25,251 nucleotides of DNA from Avimonas intestinalis (GCA_904380375.1 CAJFID010000034.1:1-25251); one strand, 5' to 3'. Shown: positions 1-8,635, numbered from the stretch's first letter. Numbers and translations: made by a program. The notes: generated by a model from the sequence alone, not told the origin.

Positions 1-66
1 CCTGCGGGGGGCGATTCGCGCTTTGGCGTTCCTGTTCTATCAGCCCAGTCTGCCCGCGCGCCGGCG
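1..66. repeat. partial copy of GC-rich repeat (subunit a0)
   Basis: This begins with CCTGCGGGGGGCGATTCGCG, the same opening as the copies at 97 and 904. It carries the common core GCGCTyTGGCGTTCCTGTTCT and is cut off by the next copy 96 bases later. The offset of 96 is a multiple of three, so it reads in the same minus-strand frame as the other copies. Confidence 0.8.
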
Positions 67-1327
67 TAGAAAGATTCCCTCCCTGTGAAGGAGTCTCCTG
101 CGGGGGGCGATTCGCGCTCTGGCGTTTCTGTTCTGCCGTCCCGTCTTCCCCGCGCGCCGAAGGGGACGCGGGGTTGCCATCTGCTGCCGGCCCCGGCGCG
201 TCTTGCTCCCCGCCGGCACGCGCGGCAGGGGTTGAGCAGAGCGGCCGCGTGAAGTCGCGTTTTTCCCTCCGCAGGAGCGCGCTCTGACGTTCCTGCTCTA
301 TCGGCTCACCTTCCCCGTGGGCCGGCGGGGAGGGGCGTGTGTCGTCCGGCTTCTCTGCGCGCGGCCGCCGGTCTTTGGACGCCGGATCAAGAGGGTCCAG
401 GAGCCGCTGCCGCCGGGGCCGGGCATCCTCGGGCTGGAATTTTTCCAAAAGCAGGCTCCAGCCGGCCGGATCCGTCAAGCGGCGGGGGATCCCCACCAGC
501 TCCCGGCCGATCTCAAGCACCAGCAGCCCTTCCCCCAGCAGAGCGCGGCAGGAAGAATAGGCGATATACTTCGGATTTTTCTTTCCAAAAGCCGCTTCCT
601 TGTCGTAAAGGGAGAGGAAGACTTCGTTTTCCTGCCCGGCGATCTGCCGGGCGGCGCTGCGCATCCGCAGCGGAGGCACCAGCCAAATGGCGGCCAGCAC
701 GGCCAGGGAAAGCAGGGCCAGCAGCAGCGAAGCCGAGGCCTTCTGTTCGTCAAGCAGGTACGCGGCCCCGCAGTACACGGCCATCACACCCAGGATAACC
801 GACTCGGCAATCCGGCGAGCCGGCCCGGCCCGGCGGGTGCCCAGCAGCAGGCAGCGGTAAATCTCGTTTTCCTGCATCCGGATCCGCAAGGTCAGCAACG
901 GCCCCTGCGGGGGGCGATTCGCGCTCTGGCGTTCCAGTTCTGCCGGCCCGCCTTCCCCGCGGGCCGAAGGGGACGCGGGGTTGCCATCTCCTGCCGGCTC
1001 AGTCGCTTCTTGCTCCCCGTCGGCACGCGCGGCAGGGGTTGAGCAGAGCAGCTGCGCGAAATCGCGTCCTGCCCTCCGCAGGAGCGCGCTCTGGCGTTCC
1101 TGCTTGATCGGCTCGTCTTCCCCGCGTGCCGGCGAGGAGGGGACATTCTCCTTCTCCTGCCCGCCCGTAGGGGCGGCGGAGGGGGTGAAAAAAGCCAACC
1201 GTCTCCTGTTCGGCCCGCATACGGGACAGGGCGCTCCAGCCAGAAGCGGCCGAAGGCGCACGCCGTCCCCCGTGAGCACTTCCTTGCTCAGGAGCACCAA
1301 ACGCTGGAATTTTTTAGTTTTCCACAT
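2..1327 (-). CDS. YcxB-like membrane protein with repeat-derived flanks (partial, runs off window start)
   Basis: I read this frame codon by codon from ATG 1327 to base 2 without a stop, so 442 residues are visible and the C-terminus lies outside the window. A ribosome site AAGGGGG sits 8 bases before the ATG, 85 bases after the gyrB stop, so co-transcription with gyrB is likely. Residues about 142-300 resemble the YcxB-like domain of small membrane proteins: a PLLTLRIRM strand, two hydrophobic segments (about 174-192 and 199-218), then a soluble part with YDKEAAFG and KYIAYSSC. Residues about 58-141 and 330-442 are low-complexity, rich in P, A, R, E and Q, and come from a DNA repeat that keeps one frame (recurring ERQSANRPPQ). 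ATG 877 directly before the domain has no ribosome site. YcxB-like proteins have no settled function. The domain call is fairly firm; whether the repeat parts are translated is inference. Confidence 0.6.
   Translation of the reverse strand, partial: MWKTKKFQRLVLLSKEVLTGDGVRLRPLLAGAPCPVCGPNRRRLAFFTPSAAPTGGQEKENVPSSPARGEDEPIKQERQSALLRRAGRDFAQLLCSTPAARADGEQEATEPAGDGNPASPSARGEGGPAELERQSANRPPQGPLLTLRIRMQENEIYRCLLLGTRRAGPARRIAESVILGVMAVYCGAAYLLDEQKASASLLLALLSLAVLAAIWLVPPLRMRSAARQIAGQENEVFLSLYDKEAAFGKKNPKYIAYSSCRALLGEGLLVLEIGRELVGIPRRLTDPAGWSLLLEKFQPEDARPRRQRLLDPLDPASKDRRPRAEKPDDTRPSPPAHGEGEPIEQERQSALLRREKRDFTRPLCSTPAARAGGEQDAPGPAADGNPASPSARGEDGTAEQKRQSANRPPQETPSQGGNLSTPARGQTGLIEQERQSANRPPQ
97..340. 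repeat. GC-rich long repeat, copy 1
   Basis: This is an imperfect direct repeat of the block at 904-1147, with a constant offset of 807 bases and no indels that I can see. Each block has two related subunits sharing a core GCGCTCTGrCGTTCCTG, at about 114 and 279 here, 165 bases apart. All offsets (96, 165, 807) are multiples of three. Substitutions between copies are numerous and many change the amino acid. Confidence 0.85.
904..1147. repeat. GC-rich long repeat, copy 2
   Basis: This is the second copy of the block at 97-340, on the other side of the YcxB-like domain and in the same minus-strand frame. It encodes the N-terminal low-complexity part of the partial protein (STPAARADGEQ, ERQSANRPPQ). 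The matching peptide in copy 1 is STPAARAGGEQ, then KRQSANRPPQ. It looks like an interspersed genomic repeat rather than a protein family. Confidence 0.85.
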
Positions 1328-1412
1328 AACAGGCGCCCCCCTTTCCTTGCCCTGGACGGCGGCTTTCTTGCTTTCCGGGCGGTTATTTTCCCGCCTTTGC
1401 GGTTTATCCCGG

Positions 1413-3449
1413 TTAGATATCGAGGTTCATGACGTATTTGGCGTTTTTCTCAATGAATTCACGGCGGGGCTCGACCTTATCCCCCATCAGGATGGTAAAC
1501 GCCTCGTCCGCGGCGGCCGCGTCGTCCAGCTCCACCTTCAGCATAGTGCGGAAGGCCGGGTCCATCGTGGTTTCCCAAAGCTGCTCGGGATCCATTTCAC
1601 CAAGGCCCTTATACCGCTGCACGTCGGCGTTTCCGCCGAATTCCGCGATAAATTTGTCCCGTTCGCTGTCCGAGAAGGCATAGCGAACCTGCTTGCCCTT
1701 GGAAACCTTGAACAGCGGCGGCTGGGCGATATACACATGCCCCTCGTCAACCAGCGGGCGCATATAGCGGAAGAAGAAGGTCAGCAGCAGGGTGCGGATA
1801 TGGGAACCGTCGACGTCGGCATCGGCCATGATGATGACCTTGCCGTACCGCAGCTTGGAAATATCAAAGTCGTCCCCGATCCCGCAGCCCAGCGCGATGA
1901 CGATGGGCACCAGCTTCTCGTTGCCGTACACCTTATCAAGCCGCGCCTTTTCAACGTTGAGCATCTTGCCCCACAGGGGCAGGATGGCCTGGAAGTTGCG
2001 GTCCCGCCCCTGGATGGCGGAGCCGCCGGCCGAGTCGCCCTCAACGATGTAGAGCTCGGTGCGGTCGCAGTCATTCCAAATGCAGTCGGCCAGCTTTTCG
2101 GGCATCCGTGTCGATGCCAGGCCGCTTTTTTTTCGGGCGAGCTCCCTGGCGCGCTGCGCCGCCTCCCGCACCCGGGCGGCGTTGATCGATTTCTCAAGCA
2201 CCCCGCGGGCGACCTGGGGGTTCTCCTCAAGATAAGGGGCGAGCTTTTCATTCATCAGGGTGTTGACCAGGGTGCCCATAGAGGTATTGCCCAGCTTGGC
2301 CTTGGTCTGCCCCTCAAACTGCGCGTCCTTGAGCTTGACGCTGATGACCGCGGTCAGCCCCTCCCGCACGTCGTCCCCCTTGAGGCTGGCGTCGTTGTCC
2401 TTGAGCATCCCATGCTTGCGGGCGTAATCGTTGAAAATGCGGGTGATCGCGGTTTTGAACGCGGTCTCGTGGGTGCCGCCGTCGACGGTATGGATGTTGT
2501 TGGCAAAGGAGACGATGTTCTCGTTGTAGCTGTCGTTGTACTGCATCGCGACCTCGGCAATCGAGTCCCCGTCGGTCGTTGCAATGTGGATGACGTTGGG
2601 ATGCAGCACCGCGTGGCCGCGGGCCTTGTTCATAAACTCCACAAAGGAGGAAATCCCCCCTTGGTAGCAATATTCCTCCCGCACCGGGTTTTCCGGGTCG
2701 CGCAGGTCGCTCAGGTTGATGGTCAGGCCCGCGTTCAGGAAGGCCTGCTCCCGCAGCCGCTTTTGCAGCACGTCAAACTCGTATTCGGTGGTTTCAGTAA
2801 AGATTTCATCGTCCGCCTTAAAGCGGATCAGGGTGCCGTCGTGGTCGGAGGCACCGGTCACGGTCAGGTCGTTGACCGGGTTGCCCCGCTCAAACCGCTG
2901 GGCGTATACCTTGCCGTCGCGGGAGATCTCGACCTCAAGCCATTCGGACAGGGCATTGACCACCGAAGAGCCCACCCCGTGCAGGCCGCCCGAGACCTTG
3001 TAGCCGCTGCCGCCGAACTTGCCGCCGGCGTGCAGCACGGTCAGCACCACCGTCACGGTGGGGATGCCCAGCTTCTCGTTCATCCCCACCGGGATGCCGC
3101 GGCCGTTGTCCCGCACCGAGATCACGTCGCCCGGCAGGATATCCACGTCAATATGGGTGCAGTAGCCGGCCAGCGCCTCGTCAATCGAGTTGTCGACAAT
3201 TTCATACACCAGGTGGTGCAGTCCCTTGGGCCCGGTCGAGCCGATATACATGCCTGGGCGCTTGCGGACCGCTTCCAGCCCTTCAAGCACCTGGATCTGG
3301 CTTTCGTCGTAGGGGGTGTTGACCGGGGCGACCTCCGGGCTTTCGTCGTGGCCCTGCGCCCCGCCGGCGGAATTTTCGGTGTTCAGGGGGTTCCCGTCCC
3401 GCTCGTTTCCGGTGCCCTCTTTCCTCACATTCTCTCGCTCGTTCGCCAT
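1413..3449 (-). CDS. gyrB: DNA gyrase subunit B
   Basis: GyrB is the ATPase subunit of DNA gyrase, which introduces negative supercoils with GyrA. The GHKL ATP site shows EIVDNSIDEA (83-92), DNGRGIP (114-120) and GGLHGVG (154-160). The TOPRIM metal site shows EGDSAGGSA (about 470) and DADVDGSH (about 545). The end QRYKGLGEMDPEQLWETTMDP is typical of GyrB. I chose ATG 3449 (678 residues) because AAAGGA lies 8-9 bases upstream; the in-frame GTG at 3479 has no such site. The first 45 or so residues are a charged, low-complexity extension before YDESQIQVLEGLEAVRKRPGMYIG, where the family core begins. It follows remB on the same strand. gyrA is not next to it in this window. Confidence 0.97.
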   Translation of the reverse strand: MANERENVRKEGTGNERDGNPLNTENSAGGAQGHDESPEVAPVNTPYDESQIQVLEGLEAVRKRPGMYIGSTGPKGLHHLVYEIVDNSIDEALAGYCTHIDVDILPGDVISVRDNGRGIPVGMNEKLGIPTVTVVLTVLHAGGKFGGSGYKVSGGLHGVGSSVVNALSEWLEVEISRDGKVYAQRFERGNPVNDLTVTGASDHDGTLIRFKADDEIFTETTEYEFDVLQKRLREQAFLNAGLTINLSDLRDPENPVREEYCYQGGISSFVEFMNKARGHAVLHPNVIHIATTDGDSIAEVAMQYNDSYNENIVSFANNIHTVDGGTHETAFKTAITRIFNDYARKHGMLKDNDASLKGDDVREGLTAVISVKLKDAQFEGQTKAKLGNTSMGTLVNTLMNEKLAPYLEENPQVARGVLEKSINAARVREAAQRARELARKKSGLASTRMPEKLADCIWNDCDRTELYIVEGDSAGGSAIQGRDRNFQAILPLWGKMLNVEKARLDKVYGNEKLVPIVIALGCGIGDDFDISKLRYGKVIIMADADVDGSHIRTLLLTFFFRYMRPLVDEGHVYIAQPPLFKVSKGKQVRYAFSDSERDKFIAEFGGNADVQRYKGLGEMDPEQLWETTMDPAFRTMLKVELDDAAAADEAFTILMGDKVEPRREFIEKNAKYVMNLDI

Positions 3450-3556
3450 TTCATCGCATCCTTTTGCTGTACTTTTCACGCGGGGATCCCCGCCGGATTT
3501 TCTCTTTCATCGGTTCTTGCCTGTTCCGTCCGTATCCGTGCTAAGGCCGCAGCCTC

Positions 3557-3829
3557 TCACCGGCAGGCGAAGCCCTCCAAAAAGCCGGCCCGTTTTTTGA
3601 GGGTAGCGGAGGAGATCTGCGAAATATACACCGTCTCGGTCCCCTCCTTGTCTACGCAGACGACGTAGGATTTCGGCAGCTCCTGCGATACGTTGAAGAC
3701 CCGGCCCCCCTTCTGGGCGTCGGCCAGGAATTGGCGGGAGTGCTTGGAAATCGTGGACCGGTCCATATCAAAGATCCCGACCACCTCGTCCAGCCGGACC
3801 ACGGTGTCCTGTCCCAGATGCAGATACAT
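3557..3829 (-). CDS. remB: extracellular matrix regulator RemB-like (DUF370)
   Basis: This 90-residue protein begins MYLHLGQDTVVRLDEVVGIFDMD, the DUF370 signature shared by RemA and RemB (YaaB). In Bacillus subtilis RemB sits between recF and gyrB, exactly as here, and is linked to biofilm matrix gene control. The middle VYISQISSATLKKRAG is also family-like. The start is well supported by AAGGAGGAAACGGC just before the ATG. The gap to recF is 61 bases and to gyrB about 107, suggesting one operon. The regulatory role in this organism is inferred only from the family. Confidence 0.9.
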   Translation of the reverse strand: MYLHLGQDTVVRLDEVVGIFDMDRSTISKHSRQFLADAQKGGRVFNVSQELPKSYVVCVDKEGTETVYISQISSATLKKRAGFLEGFACR

Positions 3830-3890
3830 GCCGTTTCCTCCTTATCATCGCGCGCCGAAATCGCAAAGTTCTCTCCTGGGCCGCCGGCCG

Positions 3891-5009
3891 TCAGCCGTCC
3901 GGGCCGCGGACCGTCTCCTGCGTAATCCGCCCGGCCTCCACATGGAAGATACGCCCCGCGCTCAGCCGCAGCACGGCGCTGGGGTCGCAGCAGGTTAAGA
4001 ACACCTGCCAGCCGTCAATGTGGTTGAGGATATAATCCTGCCGGGAGATATCAAGCTCGCTCATCACGTCATCCAGCAGGGCGACCGGCTGCTCCCCCGT
4101 CACCTCCCGCAGCACCGATGCTTCCGCCAGCTTCAAAGCCAGCACCGCGGAGCGCTGCTGCCCCTGGGAGGCATAGGTGCGGGCGGACAGGCCGCTGATC
4201 GCCACGGCCAGGTCGTCCCGGTGGGGGCCGGCCGTTGTGAAGCCCGCCCCCAAATCGGCGGCATGGCTTGTCTGCAGCCGTTCATACAGCCTTTCCCGCG
4301 CCTGGGAGGGGGTGGCGTCCTCCGGCCCCACGGTCGAATCGTACCGCAGGGAAAATTCTTCCCGCCCGCCCGACAAGCCGGCGTAAATCTCCTTGGCCGG
4401 GCCGGCCAGCCTGCGGATATAGGCGGTGCGGGCGGCGAACACCTGCGCGCCGGCCTCTGCCATCCGCTCGTCCCAGATACCGAGCAGCCGCTCGTCGCCG
4501 TATCCCGCCCGCAGGTCCTTTAACAGGGCGTTCCGCTGGGACAGGGTGCGGTGGAAATCGCCGAGCACCCGGATGTATCCCGGCCTCAGCTGGCAGTAAG
4601 CCGCGTCAAGGAACCGCCGCCTTCCCTCCGGCCCGTCCTTGACCAGGGAGAGATGGGCCGGGGAAAAGACCACCGCGCAAAAATGCCCCGCCAGATGGGA
4701 GGCCGCCGTCTGGGGCACGCCGTTGAGCACGGCATGGCGCCGGCGGGATACGGTGATTTCGGCCTCCTGTTCCCGTCCGGCCGCGGTGAACTCCATATGC
4801 AGCGCGGCCTTATCGGCGCCGAACGCCACGGTTTCGGCGTCCTTGGAGCCCCGGAAGCTCCGCCCGCCGGTAAAAAACCAAAAAGCCTCCAGCAAATTGG
4901 TCTTTCCCTGGGCGTTGCTGCCATATACTATATTGACCCCCGGGACAGGCTGGATGCCGCCCGCCTGAAGGTTCCGGAAATTTTCAAAGCTTAGCCGGGT
5001 TACCAGCAT
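3891..5009 (-). CDS. recF: DNA replication and repair protein RecF
   Basis: RecF is an SMC-like ATPase that helps load RecA at single-strand gaps through the RecFOR pathway. The 372-residue length is normal. Visible motifs are the opening LSFENFRNLQ, Walker A GSNAQGKT (30-37), the ABC-type signature YASQGQQRS and Walker B VALLDDVMSELD. GGGAGG lies about 10 bases before the ATG. It follows the S4-domain gene with a short gap of about 66 bases and precedes remB, the standard origin order. Confidence 0.96.
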   Translation of the reverse strand: MLVTRLSFENFRNLQAGGIQPVPGVNIVYGSNAQGKTNLLEAFWFFTGGRSFRGSKDAETVAFGADKAALHMEFTAAGREQEAEITVSRRRHAVLNGVPQTAASHLAGHFCAVVFSPAHLSLVKDGPEGRRRFLDAAYCQLRPGYIRVLGDFHRTLSQRNALLKDLRAGYGDERLLGIWDERMAEAGAQVFAARTAYIRRLAGPAKEIYAGLSGGREEFSLRYDSTVGPEDATPSQARERLYERLQTSHAADLGAGFTTAGPHRDDLAVAISGLSARTYASQGQQRSAVLALKLAEASVLREVTGEQPVALLDDVMSELDISRQDYILNHIDGWQVFLTCCDPSAVLRLSAGRIFHVEAGRITQETVRGPDG

Positions 5010-5075
5010 AGCCGTACCGCCTCCCGGCCGGATGCCCGGCCCGCTATCTCCGCCGGCATGTCCTGGGCCGCGGGC

Positions 5076-5360
5076 TTATTCCCCGTCCTGCAGGGCTGGG
5101 CCGACCCGGTATTCCTCCGGGCCTCCCGCGGCCTGGGCCTCCTCCGCCAGCCGGACGCGGTCCCCCGGCCGCAGCTTGCGCCCCCTTTGCAGGCAGGTTT
5201 CCCCGTTGACCAGGACCAGCCCCTGCTGGATGCAGGCCTTGGCCTGCCCGCCGGTGGGCACGGCGCCTGTCAGCTTCAAAAAGGCGTCCAGCCGGATGAA
5301 TTCGGTAGATATATCCCATGTCTGCGGCTTCCCCGCCGTCCTTTCCTCGCCCCGCATCAT
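5076..5360 (-). CDS. yaaA: S4-domain RNA-binding protein YaaA-like
   Basis: This is a 94-residue protein with an S4 RNA-binding fold: IRLDAFLKLTGAVPTGGQAKACIQQGLVLVNGE followed by RGRKLRPGDRV. A single-S4 protein between dnaN and recF is a conserved Firmicute origin gene, named yaaA in B. subtilis (sometimes rlbA); its role is unclear but likely binds rRNA or tRNA. Its ATG overlaps the dnaN stop in an ATGA arrangement, indicating translational coupling. The first 15 or so residues and the tail PEEYRVGPALQDGE are outside the core domain. Confidence 0.85.
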   Translation of the reverse strand: MMRGEERTAGKPQTWDISTEFIRLDAFLKLTGAVPTGGQAKACIQQGLVLVNGETCLQRGRKLRPGDRVRLAEEAQAAGGPEEYRVGPALQDGE

Positions 5361-6457
5361 TTCTTCAGACGCACCGGCAGAACGAGGAAGAGGAAGCTTT
5401 CCCCTGTCGCGGGAAGCATTTTCATCGGAGAGAGGGGGCCGCCCAGCTCAATGCGCACCTCGTCGGTTTCGGTGTTCTTGAGCGCTTCAATCAGGAAGCG
5501 GCTGTTAAAGCCCATCTCCTCTTCGTTGCCCTCAATGTCGGCATGGATGACGTCGCTGGCGCTCCCCAAGGGGGTGGTGCAGGAAATTTTGATCTTCCCG
5601 TCCTTGAATTCGCACACCAGCGGGGACTTGATCCGGTCGTTGATGACCAGGGAGGCGCGCTCCACCGCGTCCATCAGGTCGCGGGTCTTGACCCGGACAG
5701 TGGTGGTGATATTCTGGGGGATGGCCTTGCGGTAGGGCAGAAACTCGCCGTCAAGCAGGCGGGAGATGACGGCGTAGCCGTCGATTTCAAGCACGATGTG
5801 GCGGCGCCCCACCGCCATCGACATCGGCGTTTCCTCGTCGGACAGGAGCTTTAGCACCTCGCTGAGCGTTTTGCCGGGGACGACAAATGTCATGGCTTCC
5901 TTGGATTTCATCGGTTCGCACCGCATCGCCAGGCGGGAGCCGTCAACGGAAACCAGCCTCAGTTCCTCCTCCTGCACCTCAAACTGGGTGCCCGTATGCA
6001 CCGGCCGGTTGTCGGTCTGCGCCACGGCGAAAAGGGTCTGCCGGATCATGCTCTTCAGGATATTCTGCGGCACGGTGAAGCCGACGCCGTCGCTGACCGA
6101 GGGGATTTCCGGGTATTCGATCGCCGAAATCCCGATAATGGTAAATTCGGTCAGGCCGCTGCGGATGGTGGTGTTCAGCTTTTCGTCGGTAACCAGCGAG
6201 ACGGTTTCCTCCGGCAGGCGGCGGACGATATCCCCAAAGAGCTTTGCCGTCAGGACGATTTCCCCCGGCTCCCGCACTTCCGCTTCAATGGTGGTGGTGA
6301 TGCCTAGGTCAAGGTCGTAACCAGCCAGAAACAGGGAACTTCCCATGGCTTTGAGCAGGATCCCTTCAAGCGCAGGAAGGGTGGATTTGCCGGAGACGGC
6401 CCTTTGCACATTGCTGACGGCGTCAAGCAGGGCCTGCCGGTTGCAGTGGATATTCAT
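5357..6457 (-). CDS. dnaN: DNA polymerase III beta subunit (sliding clamp)
   Basis: The beta clamp encircles DNA and tethers polymerase III. From ATG 6457 the protein is 366 residues, the usual length, beginning MNIHCNRQALLDAVSNVQRAVSGKSTLPALEGI. The reading frame stays open much further upstream, but ATG 6457 is preceded by AAAGGATG and starts exactly at the family start, so the longer form (to 6859) is rejected. The C-terminal end MKMLPATGESFLFLVLPVRLKK is the normal clamp ending. It lies downstream of dnaA across the candidate origin and overlaps yaaA by four bases. Confidence 0.97.
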   Translation of the reverse strand: MNIHCNRQALLDAVSNVQRAVSGKSTLPALEGILLKAMGSSLFLAGYDLDLGITTTIEAEVREPGEIVLTAKLFGDIVRRLPEETVSLVTDEKLNTTIRSGLTEFTIIGISAIEYPEIPSVSDGVGFTVPQNILKSMIRQTLFAVAQTDNRPVHTGTQFEVQEEELRLVSVDGSRLAMRCEPMKSKEAMTFVVPGKTLSEVLKLLSDEETPMSMAVGRRHIVLEIDGYAVISRLLDGEFLPYRKAIPQNITTTVRVKTRDLMDAVERASLVINDRIKSPLVCEFKDGKIKISCTTPLGSASDVIHADIEGNEEEMGFNSRFLIEALKNTETDEVRIELGGPLSPMKMLPATGESFLFLVLPVRLKK

Positions 6458-6642
6458 TTGCAGCATCCTTTCTGAAAGATGGTCTTTTGCATGGTCGTCA
6501 GCGCGTGCGAATTGGCCTGGTTTTGTTTGGTTAAACCGAGGCGGACGCTGTGGGCGGAATCCCAGGACACGGGGTAATGACGGGGAAGCGACGGAAAACG
6601 AAAGAAAAACAAACCTTTCCTTTCGTAGTCTATAGTAGGGGC

Positions 6643-6660
6643 GGTGGAAAAGGTGGAAAA
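6643..6660. promoter_or_regulatory. tandem DnaA boxes
   Basis: Two GGTGGAAAA nonamers (TTTTCCACC on the minus strand) abut with no spacer. They lie upstream of dnaN, about 185 bases before its start, next to a TACTATAGACT segment on the minus strand that could be a -10 region, so they may also control dnaN. Confidence 0.65.
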
Positions 6661-6955
6661 CGCGGGTTTTCAGCTTGAATCCAAGGATTTTTGGATGGAT
6701 TCGCCCGTGAAAACGGCGGGGAGGAAAAAGTGAAAAAGTAAAAACGGGCGGAAATTTTCCCCTGCGCGGTGGAAAGGCGTCGAGAGCGGGCGAAAAAGTC
6801 CGTGGAGAAAAAGGGGGTTTTCCGGGAAAGGCCGTGCCGGCTGAAAAACGATTATTCACCGGTTTTGGTGGACAAGTTTACAAAAGCCCGGGCAAAGCCG
6901 GTGGAATCGGCGGGCAAGGGCGGTGAAAAAGAAAGATGGAGAATAGGGGTGCTGG

Positions 6956-6977
6956 TTTTCCACCAGCCGGTGGAAAA
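6956..6977. promoter_or_regulatory. inverted pair of DnaA boxes
   Basis: TTTTCCACC and GGTGGAAAA face each other across the spacer AGCC, making a perfect 9-base inverted repeat between dnaA and dnaN. This is the clearest DnaA-box pair in the candidate origin. Confidence 0.7.
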
Positions 6978-7117
6978 TATGAACACGCCCTTGACGGCCG
7001 GGAATTTCCAAGGACGGCCGCTCGCTCGGTCGGCTTCAAGCAAGCGCCGGACAACAGCATATAATTAAGGAAAAGAATAAAAAGCAGAAGGGGCGGCGTT
7101 TTCCGCGGCCCGTGCCG

Positions 7118-8458
7118 TTATTTTTCGCTGATGTTTTTGATGATGTCCATCACCATCCCCTTGAACGAGGGGTCTTTGGTCATCCGGTTTTCTACCTTTT
7201 GAATGGCGTAGACGATGGTCGAATGGTCGCGGGTGCCGAATTCCTCGCCGATCGATTTCATCGGCAGGCCGGTGATGTCCCTGACCACGTATTCCGCCAC
7301 CTGCCGGGCCTGGGAAATCGGCGCCGAGCGCTTGGTTGAGCGGATATCCTCCGGCGTGACGTTCATGGTGCGGGCCACCTCGGTGATGATCCGTTCGACC
7401 GTAACCGGCACCGGCTGGGAGTCGTTGCGGATATCCCGGATGGCGTTCTGCGCGGTGATGAGCGAAGGCGCCTCCCCCCCCAGGAGGTACTGCGCGCGCA
7501 TCCGCTTGACCGCGCCTTCAAGCTGGCGGACGCTGTTTTTTAGCTGGCTGGCGATGTATTCCGCCACGTTGTCGCTGATAACGAGGTCGAGCAGCTTGGC
7601 CTTGCGCTTGATGATGGCGATCCGGGTTTCAAGGTCCGGCGGCTGGATATCGGCCAGCAGCCCCATTTCAAAACGGGTGCGCAGCCGTTCCTCGAGGGTG
7701 GCGATTTCCTTGGGCGGCCGGTCGGAGGTGAGCACGATCTGCTTGTTGGCCTGGTGCAGTGCGTCAAAGGTATGGAAAAATTCCTCCTGTGTGGAGATTT
7801 TGCCGGCGATGAACTGGATGTCGTCGACCAGCAGCACGTCGACCTGCCGGTACTTGGCCCGGAATTCCGGCGTGGTGCCGGAGCCGATCGCCTCAATCAG
7901 CTCGTTGGCAATGTATTCGCCCTTGGTGTAGATGATTTTGACCGAAGGGGTGTTCTTGCGGATCTCGTTGCAGATGGCGTAGAGCAGGTGGGTTTTGCCC
8001 AACCCCGAGCCGCCGTAGATAAACAGCGGGTTGTAGTAGCCGGCCGGTTTGCTCGCTACCGCCTGGGAGGCCGCGTAGGCAAATTTATTCGACGAGCCGA
8101 CGATAAAGTTTTCAAAGGAGTATTCGTAGTCGGAGCCCTTCGGGCCGAAGGGGCTGCCGGGCTCGGAGGATTCGGGCGTAAGGGCGGGGGGATCGGCGGA
8201 CGCCTCTTCCCCCGATAGGATCTTCAGCCCCAGGGGGATGCCCATCACCTGCTCAAACGCCTGCGTAAGCTTTTCGGCGTAATGCTCGCTGATGATCTTT
8301 TTCTGGAAATTGGTGTGGACATACACCACAACCTCCCCGTCCTCAATCGTGCGGGGCTCGATGCAGCTGATCCACACGTTGTAAGCGACCTCGCTGATAT
8401 CCTCTTGGCTGTGGAGGTAGTCGAGGATGCCGGACCAGACTTCCTTGATGGTTTCCAT
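7118..8458 (-). CDS. dnaA: chromosomal replication initiator protein DnaA
   Basis: DnaA binds DnaA boxes and opens the origin. All four domains are visible in 446 residues: an N-terminal domain (1-80), a short variable linker rich in P, S and E (82-108), the AAA+ domain with Walker A GGSGLGKT (149-156), Walker B LLVDDIQF (209-216) and LTSDRPP (243-249), and the C-terminal helix-turn-helix with FGTRDHSTIVYAI (407-419). In most DnaA proteins the last motif reads RDHSTVxHA, so the Tyr in place of the second His is a small departure. AAGGAG lies 10 bases before the ATG. A TTGAAA/TAAAAT promoter lies about 180 bases upstream. Confidence 0.98.
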   Translation of the reverse strand: METIKEVWSGILDYLHSQEDISEVAYNVWISCIEPRTIEDGEVVVYVHTNFQKKIISEHYAEKLTQAFEQVMGIPLGLKILSGEEASADPPALTPESSEPGSPFGPKGSDYEYSFENFIVGSSNKFAYAASQAVASKPAGYYNPLFIYGGSGLGKTHLLYAICNEIRKNTPSVKIIYTKGEYIANELIEAIGSGTTPEFRAKYRQVDVLLVDDIQFIAGKISTQEEFFHTFDALHQANKQIVLTSDRPPKEIATLEERLRTRFEMGLLADIQPPDLETRIAIIKRKAKLLDLVISDNVAEYIASQLKNSVRQLEGAVKRMRAQYLLGGEAPSLITAQNAIRDIRNDSQPVPVTVERIITEVARTMNVTPEDIRSTKRSAPISQARQVAEYVVRDITGLPMKSIGEEFGTRDHSTIVYAIQKVENRMTKDPSFKGMVMDIIKNISEK

Positions 8459-8635
8459 GCTTGCATAACTCCTTACCCTATATTCGCATGCCTATCGTCC
8501 CGCGGCGCGGTCCTTGCCCCTTATTCGCGCAGAAAGCGGCCATTTTGCAGCCGGAAGCCGTTTTGAGGGGAAAACGCCGAAAACCGGAACGTCCGAAAAA
8601 AGGGCGCACAAAGCCCTTCTAATGCCTTACCACCC

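Larger units (their letters stand above)
6458..7117. other. oriC: candidate oriC: dnaA-dnaN intergenic region
   Basis: A gap of 660 bases between dnaA and dnaN has no plausible gene and is rich in TTTTCCACC/GGTGGAAAA nonamers. Perfect copies lie at 6643-6651, 6652-6660, 6956-6964 and 6969-6977. Near matches are GGTGGAAAG 6768-6776, GGTGGACAA 6867-6875, GGTGGAATC 6900-6908 and TTATTCACC 6852-6860, which differs from the classic TTATnCACA only at its last base. An A/T-rich stretch at about 7056-7086, next to the dnaA end, could be the unwinding element. In B. subtilis the unwinding region also lies between dnaA and dnaN. The location is strongly supported; the exact unwinding site is inference. 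Confidence 0.8.

Noticed and set aside
1..1150. CRISPR array
   Set aside because: The repeat units are long, diverged and irregularly spaced, without short identical repeats and unique spacers.
981..3668. Very long plus-strand open frame (895 codons)
   Set aside because: It lies opposite gyrB, whose motifs are unambiguous. The plus-strand translation has no family features and arises from GC-rich codon bias.
6458..6859. N-terminal extension of dnaN to 6859
   Set aside because: The family start and ribosome site are at 6457. The extension is low-complexity and lies over the candidate origin boxes.
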